Shown here piece after piece: positions 18,261-29,185 of a stretch of 32,053 bases of DNA. Every line of letters starts with the position of its first letter. The first letter of the stretch is position 1. The position numbers and the translations under genes are program-made. Under the pieces are notes generated by a model. It saw nothing but the letters and a program-made list of their open reading frames with translations. It had not been told where the DNA came from and did not search any database. Source of the stretch: Gnetum montanum (Eukaryota > Streptophyta > Gnetopsida > Gnetales > Gnetaceae); NCBI GenBank assembly GCA_015680685.1, contig MNCI01003068.1, positions 141,800 through 173,852 on the forward strand, given 5' to 3'.

Positions 18261-19560
18261 CATGTGGAAGATAAGAGTGATTTTGCTTATTTGTAGGAGC
18301 ATGATGTTGATTTTGGATAGGTTTGGAGGATCCATAAAGAGCCATTATTTAGTAGGATAGATCAATGGAGGGACTATTATATTCAAGATGAACTATTATT
18401 TAAAAATAAAAAGGTAGGTGTTCCTAATTGCAATTTTAGGAAAAATATTTTATATGAAGAGCATTATAGTATCATGGTAGGTCACATGGATAGGGATAAA
18501 ATATTGTAATTTTGGGTAGGTACTATTTTTGGCCTACTATGGCAAATGAAGTTCTGAAATTTATGGAGTGTTTAACTTATCAAAATTTCAATGGAGGTAA
18601 AAGAATAGATGGACTTTACCTATCTTTGTCAATTTCCAAGGATCCTTGGAAAACCATGTCTATGGATTTTGTGAGTGGTATTCGAAAAACCAAAAGTGAA
18701 AATGATGCAATTTTTATTGTTGTGGACAAGTTCTCCAAGATGCTACACTTCATTCCATGCAAGAAGGTGAGCGATCCTTCTCATGTTGCAACTTTGTTTT
18801 CTATTATTTTATGAAGTTTTATGGAATTCCTTTGAATATTATTGATGACAGAGACTCCAAATTTACTAGTCACTTTTGGAAAATTTTAGGGATGATAAAA
18901 TTTAACTTTTTAGTGTATATCATCCATAATCTAATGCTAAATGGAGGTGGTAAATAAATCCTTATTGAACATATTGATATGTTTGTGTGATGGATAGCCA
19001 AACATGTGGGAAAACTTGTTGTATCATGCTAAGTTTTTGTATAATAATTATTTTCATGTTGTAATTGAAAAAATCCCATTTAAGATGAATTATGGGTTTT
19101 GTCCTATGATGGTAGATACATTGAAAATCTTTGAGGCTGAAGCTAAACTTAGTGCTGATTTTGTGCAAGAAATGAGGGATCCCCATGCATAAGTGAAATA
19201 AATCCTAAGAAGAAGGCTCAAGAGAGAGTCCTTAAGAGGAATGAGAGTAAACAGAAGCTAAATTTCTCTATTGGTAACTTGGTTTAGGTACACTTGAAGA
19301 AGTAGTAGTTGAGAGATGTTAACTTCTTCAAGTTGAAAGTCAAGAAGATATGGCCTTTCCAAATTAAGGCCAAGATTAATGATAATGTTTTTGATATTGA
19401 TTTACCAAATGATGTTGTTATGCATTTTATATTTAATGTTTCAAATCTTGTGCACTATCATGAACTAGTTGAAAATGAGACTTTACCAGGCATCATCAAA
19501 GCTATTAATGAAAAGGAAGATAATCGTTCTTAAGTAGAGGAAAGCTTCTAGCACTTAGGG
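18261..19560 (+). pseudogene. Integrase of the chromovirus-like element (frameshifted)
   Basis: Starts with YYIQDELLFKNKKVGVPNC and GHMDRDKI, then YYFWPTMANEVLKFMECLTY of the zinc-binding region. The core follows: KDPWKTMSMDFVSGIRKTKS, IFIVVDKFSKMLHFIPCKK, then in another frame IIDDRDSKFTSHFWKIL, and in a third MEVVNKSLLNIL. This gives the D, D and E region across two frameshifts. Then YNNYFHVVIEKIPFKMNYG and the GPF/GPY-like block KKIWPFQIKAKINDNVFDI with FNVSNLVHYHE (about 19,340-19,470). No chromodomain is visible after it. The frame breaks and stops rule out function. Confidence 0.82.
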
Positions 19561-19689
19561 AGTAAAGAGGCACAAGTACTTGGTTAATTAATAGGATTAG
19601 TTCATAGATGATGTTGTATGAATCTATGAGGCCAAACTTCATGAGTGGGAGATCACTTCAATCCCAACTCCCTTTTTTACATGAGTTTA

Positions 19690-20032
19690 CTTTTTTAAGG
19701 GTGGGAGAGCTAGTGTAGGGATACCTCTTTTGATTTCCTTATTCTTTCTCTATGTATGTGTTTTTGTAAGTTTTGGGTCTTATGGAAAAATCTTGGAGGT
19801 TTTTGAGTCATCTTGTTTAAGATTTGGACTCTTAGGAGAGATGTCTAGGAAGACAGGAAACATCTGGGCCAAAGTGAAAGCTTGCAAAAGATGTCTTGGA
19901 TTGGCGACAAATATCTCAGATGAGGCATCTCAAAAAATAGGAGACATCTTAGATGTTAGGTGAGACATCTTATCAAATATGGAGACATCTTAGTTGAGCC
20001 ACCTTAGAATTGGCTAAGACGTCTTAGCTATA
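19690..20032 (+). mobile_element. Polypurine-like tract and start of the chromovirus-like 3' LTR, cut by the gap
   Basis: A purine-rich stretch (AAGGGTGGGAGAGCTAGTG, 19,697-19,715) is followed by TGTAGGGATACC at about 19,714, a reasonable LTR start. Inside, GACATCTTA-type words repeat (19,857-20,031), including GAGACATCTTA twice and several inverted AAGATGTC forms. The sequence ends in the assembly gap, so neither the LTR end nor a 5' copy can be checked. Confidence 0.45.
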
Positions 20033-20921
20033 NNNNNNNNNNNNNNNNNNNNNNNNNNNNNNNNNNNNNNNNNNNNNNNNNNNNNNNNNNNNNNNNNNNN
20101 NNNNNNNNNNNNNNNNNNNNNNNNNNNNNNNNNNNNNNNNNNNNNNNNNNNNNNNNNNNNNNNNNNNNNNNNNNNNNNNNNNNNNNNNNNNNNNNNNNNN
20201 NNNNNNNNNNNNNNNNNNNNNNNNNNNNNNNNNNNNNNNNNNNNNNNNNNNNNNNNNNNNNNNNNNNNNNNNNNNNNNNNNNNNNNNNNNNNNNNNNNNN
20301 NNNNNNNNNNNNNNNNNNNNNNNNNNNNNNNNNNNNNNNNNNNNNNNNNNNNNNNNNNNNNNNNNNNNNNNNNNNNNNNNNNNNNNNNNNNNNNNNNNNN
20401 NNNNNNNNNNNNNNNNNNNNNNNNNNNNNNNNNNNNNNNNNNNNNNNNNNNNNNNNNNNNNNNNNNNNNNNNNNNNNNNNNNNNNNNNNNNNNNNNNNNN
20501 NNNNNNNNNNNNNNNNNNNNNNNNNNNNNNNNNNNNNNNNNNNNNNNNNNNNNNNNNNNNNNNNNNNNNNNNNNNNNNNNNNNNNNNNNNNNNNNNNNNN
20601 NNNNNNNNNNNNNNNNNNNNNNNNNNNNNNNNNNNNNNNNNNNNNNNNNNNNNNNNNNNNNNNNNNNNNNNNNNNNNNNNNNNNNNNNNNNNNNNNNNNN
20701 NNNNNNNNNNNNNNNNNNNNNNNNNNNNNNNNNNNNNNNNNNNNNNNNNNNNNNNNNNNNNNNNNNNNNNNNNNNNNNNNNNNNNNNNNNNNNNNNNNNN
20801 NNNNNNNNNNNNNNNNNNNNNNNNNNNNNNNNNNNNNNNNNNNNNNNNNNNNNNNNNNNNNNNNNNNNNNNNNNNNNNNNNNNNNNNNNNNNNNNNNNNN
20901 NNNNNNNNNNNNNNNNNNNNN
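20033..20921. other. Assembly gap (889 N)
   Basis: Run of N from 20,033 to 20,921. Any open frame across it is meaningless. The chromovirus LTR on the left and the LINE fragment on the right are joined only by this gap; their true distance and order are unknown. Confidence 0.99.
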
Positions 20922-21365
20922 TATTCTTGAGATACAAATTATAGAAGAAGAAATCAAAGTAGAGAATTTTGGTTTAGCAAATAGTAAAGATCTAGGATTT
21001 GAAGGATTTCCTATTAAATTTTGTAAGAAGCATTGGAACATTATTGGAGATAATCTCTTTTATGTTTTCCAAGAAACTATTAAAAAAGTTTCTTTTGGTA
21101 AAAATATTAATAAAGGTATAATTTATCTTCTTCCTAGGAATAGAGATCTTTAACATGTTGGTAGTGGAAGACCTATACTCTTGTTAATAATATTTATAAA
21201 ATTTTATCTAAATGTATGACATTCTAGATTTAGAAGGATATAAAGGATATCATTAAACCTAAGCATGCAGGTTTTTTTAAAAATTAAATATATCTCAAAT
21301 AATGTTATTGTAGCTTGGGAGAAAATATAGTGGGCTTCTCATGAGGTGTCTAGTGGCAATTTTTA
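20922..21365 (+). pseudogene. LINE-type reverse transcriptase fragment
   Basis: The frame from the gap edge reads EEIKVENFGLANSKDLGFEG, then GFPIKFCKKHWNIIGDNLFY and KKVSFGKNINKGIIYLLPRN. It changes frame to give a KTYTLVNNIYKILSKCMT-like block and NNVIVAWEKI. These are the first RT blocks of plant L1-like LINEs (EEIKKAVFSLPNDKAPGPDG, FPIEFYKKFWDII, LIPKK, RPISLLNSIYKI, DNILLAWE). The catalytic FADD part is missing. The 5' end is lost in the gap and the 3' end is cut where the next LTR starts, which suggests that the LTR element inserted into it. Confidence 0.75.
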
Positions 21366-22040
21366 TGTCAATTTTAAGTCCTAGATTTGGGAAGTGTTTC
21401 ATATGCTCTTTATTTATAGTCTAGCATATTTGATCAAGGTCCTTGCTTTCTCAAGATGTATCTTAGTCTCTTGTGTCACACTTTGAGGTTATGTGCATGA
21501 TTCGAAGCTTCTTAGGATGATTCTCACTTCATTTGAATCTCTTATGATTCCTCCAACATGCTCCCTTAAGTTTCAACTTTCACTCAGGATGCATTGTACA
21601 AAGTGTGATTTTGGCAAAAGTGTGTTGACTACCTTGCATCACTACACCCCTTGCTTAAGAAAGTTTAAGTCAAAGTACCAAAAGTACATTTAGATTATCA
21701 AGGGCTATTTTGATGAACCTCTGTTGATGCCTAGGCATTAACGAACCTCTTCCATTTTCACATGAAAACTATAAATACCTAGGATTAGCTCTCACATGCA
21801 ACTTAGTCATAACTTTGATTTTATTTTGGCTTTTAGCATATGATTTGTGTGAAGAGCTCTTCCTCCCTTGGGTAAGTTGATTCCTTTCCTTATCTTGTGT
21901 GTTTTGAGTTTTCACTTTCACAAGTATGACTAGACTCTATGAGAGTGCTACCTTGCTTATGTAGCCTAGAACCATTTGGTTGATGCAGAGTCTAGTGTTT
22001 GTGCAGCAAAATAAAGCTAATGTTTTTTTCTTATTTCACT
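21366..22040 (+). mobile_element. 5' LTR of the right-hand element (end uncertain)
   Basis: Starts TGTCAATTTTAAGTCCTAG and matches, with many substitutions and small indels, the sequence from 31,410 to the right edge. Shared landmarks are TTGAGGTTATGTGCATGATT (21,484 and 31,526), TGTGATTTTGG, AACTATAAATACCT (21,767 and 31,823), GAAGAGCTCTTCC-like sequence and GTAGCCTA. Because the right copy runs off the window, the LTR end is not fixed; it is at least 648 bases long. A possible AATAAA-type signal lies near 22,010. The divergence of the pair indicates an old insertion. Confidence 0.8.
21769..21777 (+). promoter_or_regulatory. TATA box in the 5' LTR
   Basis: CTATAAATA, conserved with its flanks in the partner LTR at 31,825-31,833 although the surrounding sequence has diverged. 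Confidence 0.6.
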
Positions 22041-22783
22041 ACTAATGCCTTAAACATTAAAATAATAAAAATATTTACTTAATTTCCATTTGATTGAACT
22101 GTAATTATTTTAATCCTTATCCAAGGAGGCCATAACTATACAACATAATGTGGGGCCATCAAGATTGTGACTAAGAACCATCTTTATTGCATTTTGTGTG
22201 TGGTGTTGCATTTGTTTCCAAGAGAAATTGTAACATAAGCATTGCACTTGTCTCCAAGAGGGATGGCAATGCAAGAGCATTTATTATTATTTTATTCTTA
22301 TATCCATATAATACATAAAAATTATAAAAATATAAAATTATAAATATTTTCTCTATTTCTTACCATGGTAACATGGATTTTCATTATATCATATATGTCA
22401 TGTCTTCTTTTATATTTATTGAATGCAACGATATACATGAGTGTTTTTGGCAATCCACTCAACATCATCTTCAAAGCTTACGACTAGATCACACTATGAT
22501 TTGTATGATAGATCCCGTTGGTCAAAAACTAGTGGAATCCCTATCATTAGTATCATTAATGGGGAAGATGTTGGTGAATTACCTTGAAATACTTGTACAT
22601 TCATAATTTTTTTCTTTTTTAAGTTGTTGATTTTGTAGGACATAAAGAACTAAAGAAATCATTGCAGAATTAAATAATAAAAATATATTAAATCATAAGC
22701 CTCAATTGGTCCAAATCATTTTCAAAAGCATGGTGAATGAAACATCACCTCCTATTATGATAAAATCTCTTTAAGATAAACTA
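22041..22783 (+). other. Leader of the right-hand element
   Basis: AT-rich sequence without a recognisable gene. It holds an imperfect two-copy repeat of about 38 bases (22,206-22,280) built on TTGCAYTTGTYTCCAAGAG. The open stretch 22,373-22,606 (77 codons) shows no recognisable domain, but could be the worn start of the ORF that follows. Confidence 0.35.
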
Positions 22784-25080
22784 ATGGGAGTGGACCTAAT
22801 GGTGTTATGGTGTTATGGGATTGATTGCAACGAGTTTGGCATGCTTACACTAGTGAAGCACATATACTTGAAGATAGTAGCTTATCACCTCAATCTGATA
22901 GTGAGGCCTAATAAGATGATTTCTTTTTCCACTCATGCATGTGCCACTTTAAGTGGAAAATTCCCTAGAAACCTTCCATAGCTAATCTATCTGGAGATAG
23001 AAAAGCACTTCCAGGAAAATGAACATCGAAGGAAAAACTTGCCCTTTCCATGCCTTATTAGCAAAATCTATAAAAGGGTAGGGATAGTCCACTATGAAAA
23101 TGACATAATTAGGCATACTCCCATTGCTACTTGGTCTTAAAATGATGAAAGATAAGACCCTCACCAAGTGTAAAGAAGAGGATCAACAATTGCTACCTCC
23201 ACCACCCACTCAAGAAACAATGTTGGAGGCCTGTGCTACCATTAAGCACCTATGTAAAATTTGAGAGTAGCTCTTGCATTAGTAAGAGTAGTAAGCAAGA
23301 ATAAGTGGTGGGGATCCATCTATGTACCATCCTGCAATGAGTCACCTCAATGAAGTGGCTCAAACAATCAATTAGATGGAGGAAGGTGGGTCAATATTGT
23401 TAGCCCAAAGAATGCAGCTACCCACGAGGTTGAATCCTAGTGCCCAAGAGGTAATGGTATCTCTCTAACGATAGCAAAAATTCCTAGAAATCTCTGGGAA
23501 TGCCACTACCTTTTCAGTGCACTTGGAGAAGTGCAAGGGGGAAACTATCTTATTAATGTAGTACCAAGGGTAGGAGACAATAGCGGAAGTGGTTGGTGAT
23601 CAAAATACTGAACCATTGAACATACTTGCAATGTATGTACCAAGGGTTTCTACACTTAGAGATGTGTAGATTTTCATAGGAGTTTTTAACAGTTGATTGA
23701 GTGCAGCCCAGTAGAAGGAGTTGCTAGGCTGACTAGTGGAAATTGGACAACTGATTTAGGATATTTTTTATTTTCTGGATAACATCACTACAATCTAGTC
23801 AAAGTGGCTTGAAGCAAATGGCAAATACATCATTTTGAAAGTGCAACTTGAAATGGCTCAAGCACAAACCCAATGCTTGGCCATGGAGGTTGTTAAATTA
23901 AGAGCCCACCTTGTTGATCTTGTGCTCCTTAGCCCTACACTGATAAGAGATGAATCTTTTCAACAGCTTCAAGATAAACTTCAACAAGTTGAGGTAGGGA
24001 TGCTAATGGCCATCTTTAACTAGTTTGTGATCAATGTTAAGACATATTTAGTACAAAAAGACTTGGTCTAGATGCGCCTGGAGAATGAGATGCTAAATGT
24101 AGAGAATCATTGCCTACAAAATGTTGATGTGTAGAAATAGTATATGCATGAATTCATCCATGAACATTAGGAGTAAGTAGCTAGGATAAAGATTGAACTA
24201 AGGAGATTAGTAGTTCAAAATAAAAATCTCTATATGGAGGAATTTTGTGCCTTACGCCAAAAATCTATGATTGATATTGTCGCCTAAAAAAATTAGGCTC
24301 TCAAATTTGAGAGAGTTAAGAACCACTACATAGATCAAGTTGCCCTATAGAAGGAAGTTAATGAAAAACACATCCAAATGGCTAAGGAAAAAGTTAATGA
24401 GATCCTCTAGAAACTCTATTAAGGAAAAGAGGTGTGGAAACCTATCGTTGATGGGATAGATGACTATAACAAAGTAGAAATCTACATGAAAGAGTTGTAG
24501 ATTGAAAAGATGATAGAATACATTGAGCTTGCCAATCTTCAATATGCAAACTTGGTAATGCTAACTATTGAATGACCATGGTCAGAGTTAGAGAAATAAA
24601 TTGCTAGCTCGTACTTGTTGTACAAGGTAGAGTTCAAGCACCATAAGGAGATCAAGCAAAAGCTTGAGAATTAAAATGCTGAACTTGAAGTTGTCAAGGA
24701 AAGATTCACTAATCAAAGATCAATTTTTGAGAACTTTGCCAGAAGAATGAATTATTACTAGGAACTATAGAATGCAATTAGGACATTCGACATCAAATGA
24801 AAACAATTTGCTATCTAGTTCATCAATGTTAAGGAGTTGTTCCCAATAATGCCTTGTCCTTGAGATGTGCCCATTCTAGCCCACATTGGTGAAAATGCAT
24901 GGACCATGCATGATCCCAGAAGTAAGGAGGAGATTATGAAAGCATTATTGGATGCTTTTTATCTTTCACTGGAAGTTATAGTCATAGCAGGACAACCATA
25001 ACATCCTCAACCATTCCATGTGCCTGAAGTAGGTGAAGATCATTCAGAACCTTAGGAGACTCTACCACCTAGGATAGTTT
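22784..25080 (+). pseudogene. Accessory ORF upstream of gag: plant transposon-like domain plus long coiled coil (broken)
   Basis: The N-terminal part (22,784-23,140) reads VAYHLNLIVRPNKMISFSTH, then LIYLEIEKHFQENEHRRKNL and PFPCLISKIYKRVGI. The pattern (RKxLPFPxLIxxIxxxxGV) resembles the putative plant transposon protein domain found beside gypsy elements. A frameshift near 23,130 leads into a frame that appears to run, with many stops, to about 25,080. It reads EEDQQLLPPPPTQETMLEA, QLEMAQAQTQCLAMEVVKLR, RDESFQQLQDKLQQVEVGM, NAELEVVKERFTNQ and so on. That is glutamine- and glutamate-rich coiled coil ending in a proline/acidic tail (QPFHVPEVGEDHSEP). Full length would be about 760 residues. 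A second, shorter copy of the coiled coil lies at 15,987-16,835. The position before gag recalls ORF1 of Ogre elements. Function unknown. Confidence 0.6.
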
Positions 25081-26028
25081 AATCTTCTTCATTATCTTCA
25101 TGTCATCAAAGGGATTGAATTTGTTAATTTTATCTTGGTGTTCAATTTTGTAGTCCTAAACATCAAAATAATTTTCTAATGATTTTATATTCGTACACTC
25201 AAGCACTTAGTGTTTATTTGTGTTTTTTGTATGTCTGTCATCAGTAAATAATTTCATAACTTCCCAAATTTGTAAAGAACTCAAGGATGCATGTTTATTC
25301 AGTCATGGGGGTATGATGAATTGTAAATTGGTTTCATAAACTAGGTCCTGTTGATGCATGATTGATGCATTGACGTGGCCTCATCGACATGTCTACTTTT
25401 GCCTAAAATACATGCTCAACCACATGTTTTGTCATACTTGTAGCAAATCTCTTGCGATTTTGTCATTTGAAAGTTAGAATATTTTTCTAAGTGCTTCTAA
25501 TGGAAGTCAAAGAATGTATAGATCTTTATTCAAGCATTATTGTACCTGAGCATGGTAGTATGTGCAGCAATAAAGATGAGCTTTCTGATAAACCTTGTAG
25601 CACTTTGAAATAGATTAATTGTTTATTTATGAATTTAATGTTTTATGCAATTTACTTTAATTTTTTAAGTAATTAAGCTTGATTAAATAGTGGTTAATTA
25701 AGCACATAAGTGCAATCACTTTGAGCGTACGCTTGGCACTTGGTAATCCTAGTAAAGCTTAATGTTTGATAACCTAGTAGCATTAAACATGTTTAGGATG
25801 TGTACGGTAAGTGGGAATAGATGCTTATGTTAGGATTAGTTAGGTGTAGCTAGTTAGATTAACTTAGAAATTTAATTATTTTATGTTATACATTATTCTC
25901 ATCCTTAGATTAACATAAAAAACAATAAAAATCATATGCCTCATTTTCACTTAACCATACCTTTGCATTTCACAAGTGTAATTAGGAAGACAATAATTAC
26001 AATGGTTAGTTTTACTTCTTAGAGACTA
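25081..26028 (+). other. AT-rich spacer between the accessory ORF and gag
   Basis: No coding signal, array or LTR match seen. Small direct repeats such as TGATGCATGATTGATGCAT (25,354-25,372) and a GCAGCAATAAAG signal near 25,566 are present. If the accessory ORF and gag were on separate transcripts, a promoter could lie here, but I see no TATA box. Confidence 0.35.
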
Positions 26029-27000
26029 GTGTACTTAGAAGGCTATAAGTCTATGAAATTTGATCAAATAATGTGTGAATGCTTAGTGATTCGTATGGTT
26101 ATGCACAGGATCTACTCGCCACTCATATATGAGCCATTATTCTCATGGACCTACCTAGGTAAAATTCATGAAATGGTTTGCATCCCACTTGAAATAATTA
26201 AGGAGAGAAACATTAAAAAGGTTGATATGGTTAACATTTTCATATTCAATGGGTAGTCAAATAATGATGCCTAGCTTCATATTCAAATATTTATCATCTC
26301 TTGTGAGTTGCAAGGGTTAAATAGTGAGTAGCAGAAACTCCATCTTTTTCCCCACATGCTCATGGATCATGCCAAAACATGGTATTAAGCATTTCCACTC
26401 AATGCCATCTCTTCTTGGGAAGACGTTAAAATATTTTAATATTATGTTTCCATATTAAGTTGGAGTTGTAAACCTTAGAAAGAAAATAGCAAGATGGAAG
26501 TAGTATACCAATGAATCATTGGATATGACCATCAAATTGTGCAATTGCTTTCTCAATCAATGTTCAAGTCATGGGTTCAACTAACATGATCAATTAATGC
26601 ACTTGGTAGAAGGACTATAGCTAAAAACTCTTGAAAGGATGAATATTTACCTCATGGGAAATATCTACTAGAGGTCAGTGGTTCAAATTGCTGCTCTATT
26701 AGATGTTGTAGCTAAATTGGAAGGTGAATGACATAAGCAGGTAAATGTAGAGGAAACCAACATAAATTTCCAATGTTAAAAGAATGTTGATTATAAGATT
26801 CAACCTTCTAATGCTGTTGAAATCCTTGTTCAAAAAAACATGAGAACCAAAAAGAGTTTGGTAGATCTTCCTTATGTTGTTGACAAGGTTTGAGATGTGT
26901 TAAATCAAAAGATAGCTTCAGGTTTCAAGGATCTGAAAAATAAAGTCATTGAAGTAGCTAGCCAAAGTAAAAAAAGGGGTAAGATGTCTTGATGCAAGAT
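26029..27000 (+). pseudogene. Retrotransposon gag remnant (broken)
   Basis: Gag forms the particle that packages element RNA. Frame one carries HIQIFIISCELQGLNSE, then QKLHLFPHMLMDHAKTWY and AFPLNAISSWEDVKIF. These match in order the plant gag block HLxxFLxICxxxGxxxxxxxLxLFPxSLxxxAxxWLxSLPxxSIxSWxxL. After a frameshift near 26,440, NLRKKIARWK, NESLDMTIKLCNCFLNQC, LMHLVEGL, ERMNIYLMGNIY and QIAALLDVVAKLEGE continue the helical part. At least four stops fall in the conserved block. No CCHC knuckle, protease or RT follows. The style is that of Athila/Tat-type gags rather than of the chromovirus at 16,874. Confidence 0.72.
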
Positions 27001-27364
27001 ACTACCCTCATTTTCCATCATCATAAACTATTGGGTAGTACCACAATAATAATGTATTTTCCATGGTAAGAAAGTCATCACTTCATAGACGAAAGCATTT
27101 TTGTAAGAGAAAGAAGAACATGACTATTTATGAGGACTCATGCACATCCACTTTCTCACCATTATCTTCATAGAAATGTGACTAAGAGGATTATGCTTCT
27201 GAATAATAAATTTAACACCTGAGGTGCTACAAAGCATATCAATCACCTCCTTAGCCATTCTATGTTGATCGAAAAGAAGGTTGCTAGGTATAATCCCTAA
27301 ACTCAATCGTGGGGAAATAGTCCTCCATATAATGGCTTTGGCGATATAGTATGATTTGTTAGTT

Positions 27365-27595
27365 TGATGTGTAGTTTTGTGTGCATATTTTTGTAAAACT
27401 AACAATATATCATTCCTTTATTTTCTTTTTCTTTCAGTTTGGTGTGATTTTATGTGCATATTTTTTTGAGTATACAGATCTATCAATTTTGGTTTGATAT
27501 TTCTTTAGTGTGAGTTTTGGATGTGTCCATTTTTTATATTAACAATCAATCAATTTTTATTTTCACATTCTTTTAAGTATGTTTTTTGTATAGGA
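27365..27595 (+). repeat. Degenerate tandem repeat of about 75-85 bp, three units
   Basis: TTTTGTGTGCATATTTTTG, TTTTATGTGCATATTTTTTT and GTTTTGGATGTGTCCATTTTT recur about 75 bases apart. Each is followed by A/T-rich sequence with AACAATATATC, ACAGATCTATC or AACAATCAATC. Units are worn, and the alignment is by eye. Confidence 0.4.
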
Positions 27596-28546
27596 AAAAT
27601 TAATTAATGTGATTTATGAATTTCCATCTAATAAGCCAATGGTGGATGGATGAGGTATAGATGTGATGATGATGCGAGAGTGCTAAACAGGTCTAATGTG
27701 GATCCTTGATTAATGGAATGCCCACACCACAGAATTCATCCATCAAATTTTCCCCTATCCATCATAGGTGAACTAGGCTCAAATTAAATAGGGAACTAAG
27801 ACTTACATTATGAGCTGTTGAAGCTAATGCTATTGGAATCATGGGTAGCTATGACAAAATTTTAGGTGGTAAACTAATTTCTTGTTTATCTTGACATCAT
27901 AATGAACTAGATAATAAAATTTTTATTTTTTAAAAGCTTAGGAATTTCTCTACAATTTGGAAGAAGGAAGTACTACAAAAGATATTCAAAAGCTAAGATT
28001 ATATTATGTTCTTTTCAATCTATCAAAAAGTATGGTAATTATGAGTGCAACTTTGAGGGATGATAACTCAAAAGTTAAGTCTCTGATGCTAAGATTTTAC
28101 CTAAACCTTCCCATAGATATTGGCTTTCAAATAAATTTAGAATCACATCAAATCATTGTGAGATGAGGGATAAATGATTCAATCATTGATTTTCATTCAT
28201 TTAGGTAAAATTTGGACTCAAAAAATCTACAAAATTTCTAGTGAATATCTCTCAAATCATGATAGATATTGAAATGAAACTTTAGCCAAATGTAGCCACT
28301 TGTTCTATATCTCAAATAAATCTAGAATTACTGAAAAATATTGTGAAAATATTTATATATGATCAAAATAGTGAATGATTCCAATTTTGACTATTCAACT
28401 TCCAAGATTGAGTAAATACTAGTGAAGGAGTTGATGACTATTGATAAATTAATGAATTGATGAAAGATTTATGAATTAATGATGAACTAGTGAAATTATT
28501 GCTAAAATTATATTGATGATTATATGATAAAAATTTCAAAGATATT

Positions 28547-28562
28547 CCTTATATATATATAT
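28547..28562. repeat. Short (AT)n microsatellite
   Basis: TATATATATATATATG, a simple dinucleotide run; a second shorter ATATATATATGG lies near 28,631. Confidence 0.7.
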
Positions 28563-29069
28563 GACAAGTGGGGCAAAGTTTACTAAAATTAACGCAACAT
28601 AGTCCTAATGACAAAAAGCTTTTAAAATTAAATATATATATGGATTTGGGCTAAAATAACATTACAACTACCTATTAATTTGAAAATTTGATATATTTTA
28701 TTAAATTCCTATTTTATAATAAAAAAATATTATTATCATTTACTTTAAAAAGGCAACAAGGTGATGGGTCCATACCTTAGGGTGTGAGCTTTGGAATCCT
28801 AGAAGAGTGGTTGCTTACTAGAAAGAAAAGGGTATATCATTGAGGATGCTTGTGACTACTAGATGGATCAAGTTGGTATGATTGAGCCAAGGTGCATGTG
28901 CTTATTATGCTTGGCCTCCTTGATTAGAATAGGTGCATGCTCTTATGAACCTATGCATGCCATGCTGTGAGGGATGAATTCTCATGTTCATGCAAGTTGA
29001 AGATTCTAGGTGGTAATTTGACACTTTAATTATTCCCATAATTTCCACACACTATTCAAAAATCCTCTT

Positions 29070-29185
29070 CTCATGAAAGAAAAGATGAAAAAATAATGAA
29101 AAGAAATGATGAAAAGAAAAGAAAAGAAAGAAAGAAAATTTAAAAAAAGAAAAAGAAAAATTTTGAAAAATAATAATGAAGAGAT
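29070..29185 (+). repeat. Purine-only low-complexity tract
   Basis: A run dominated by GAAAAGAAAAGAAAGAAAG and A-tracts, almost free of pyrimidines for about 100 bases. It lies inside the internal region of the right-hand element, about 2.3 kb from its 3' LTR, so it is not in the position of the usual polypurine tract. Confidence 0.7.

Noticed and set aside
20014-21041. Long minus-strand open frames across the N run
   Set aside because: They consist almost entirely of unknown residues created by the assembly gap.
27124-27405. Minus-strand open frame of 93 codons
   Set aside because: No recognisable motif; it overlaps the start of the degenerate repeat at 27,365.
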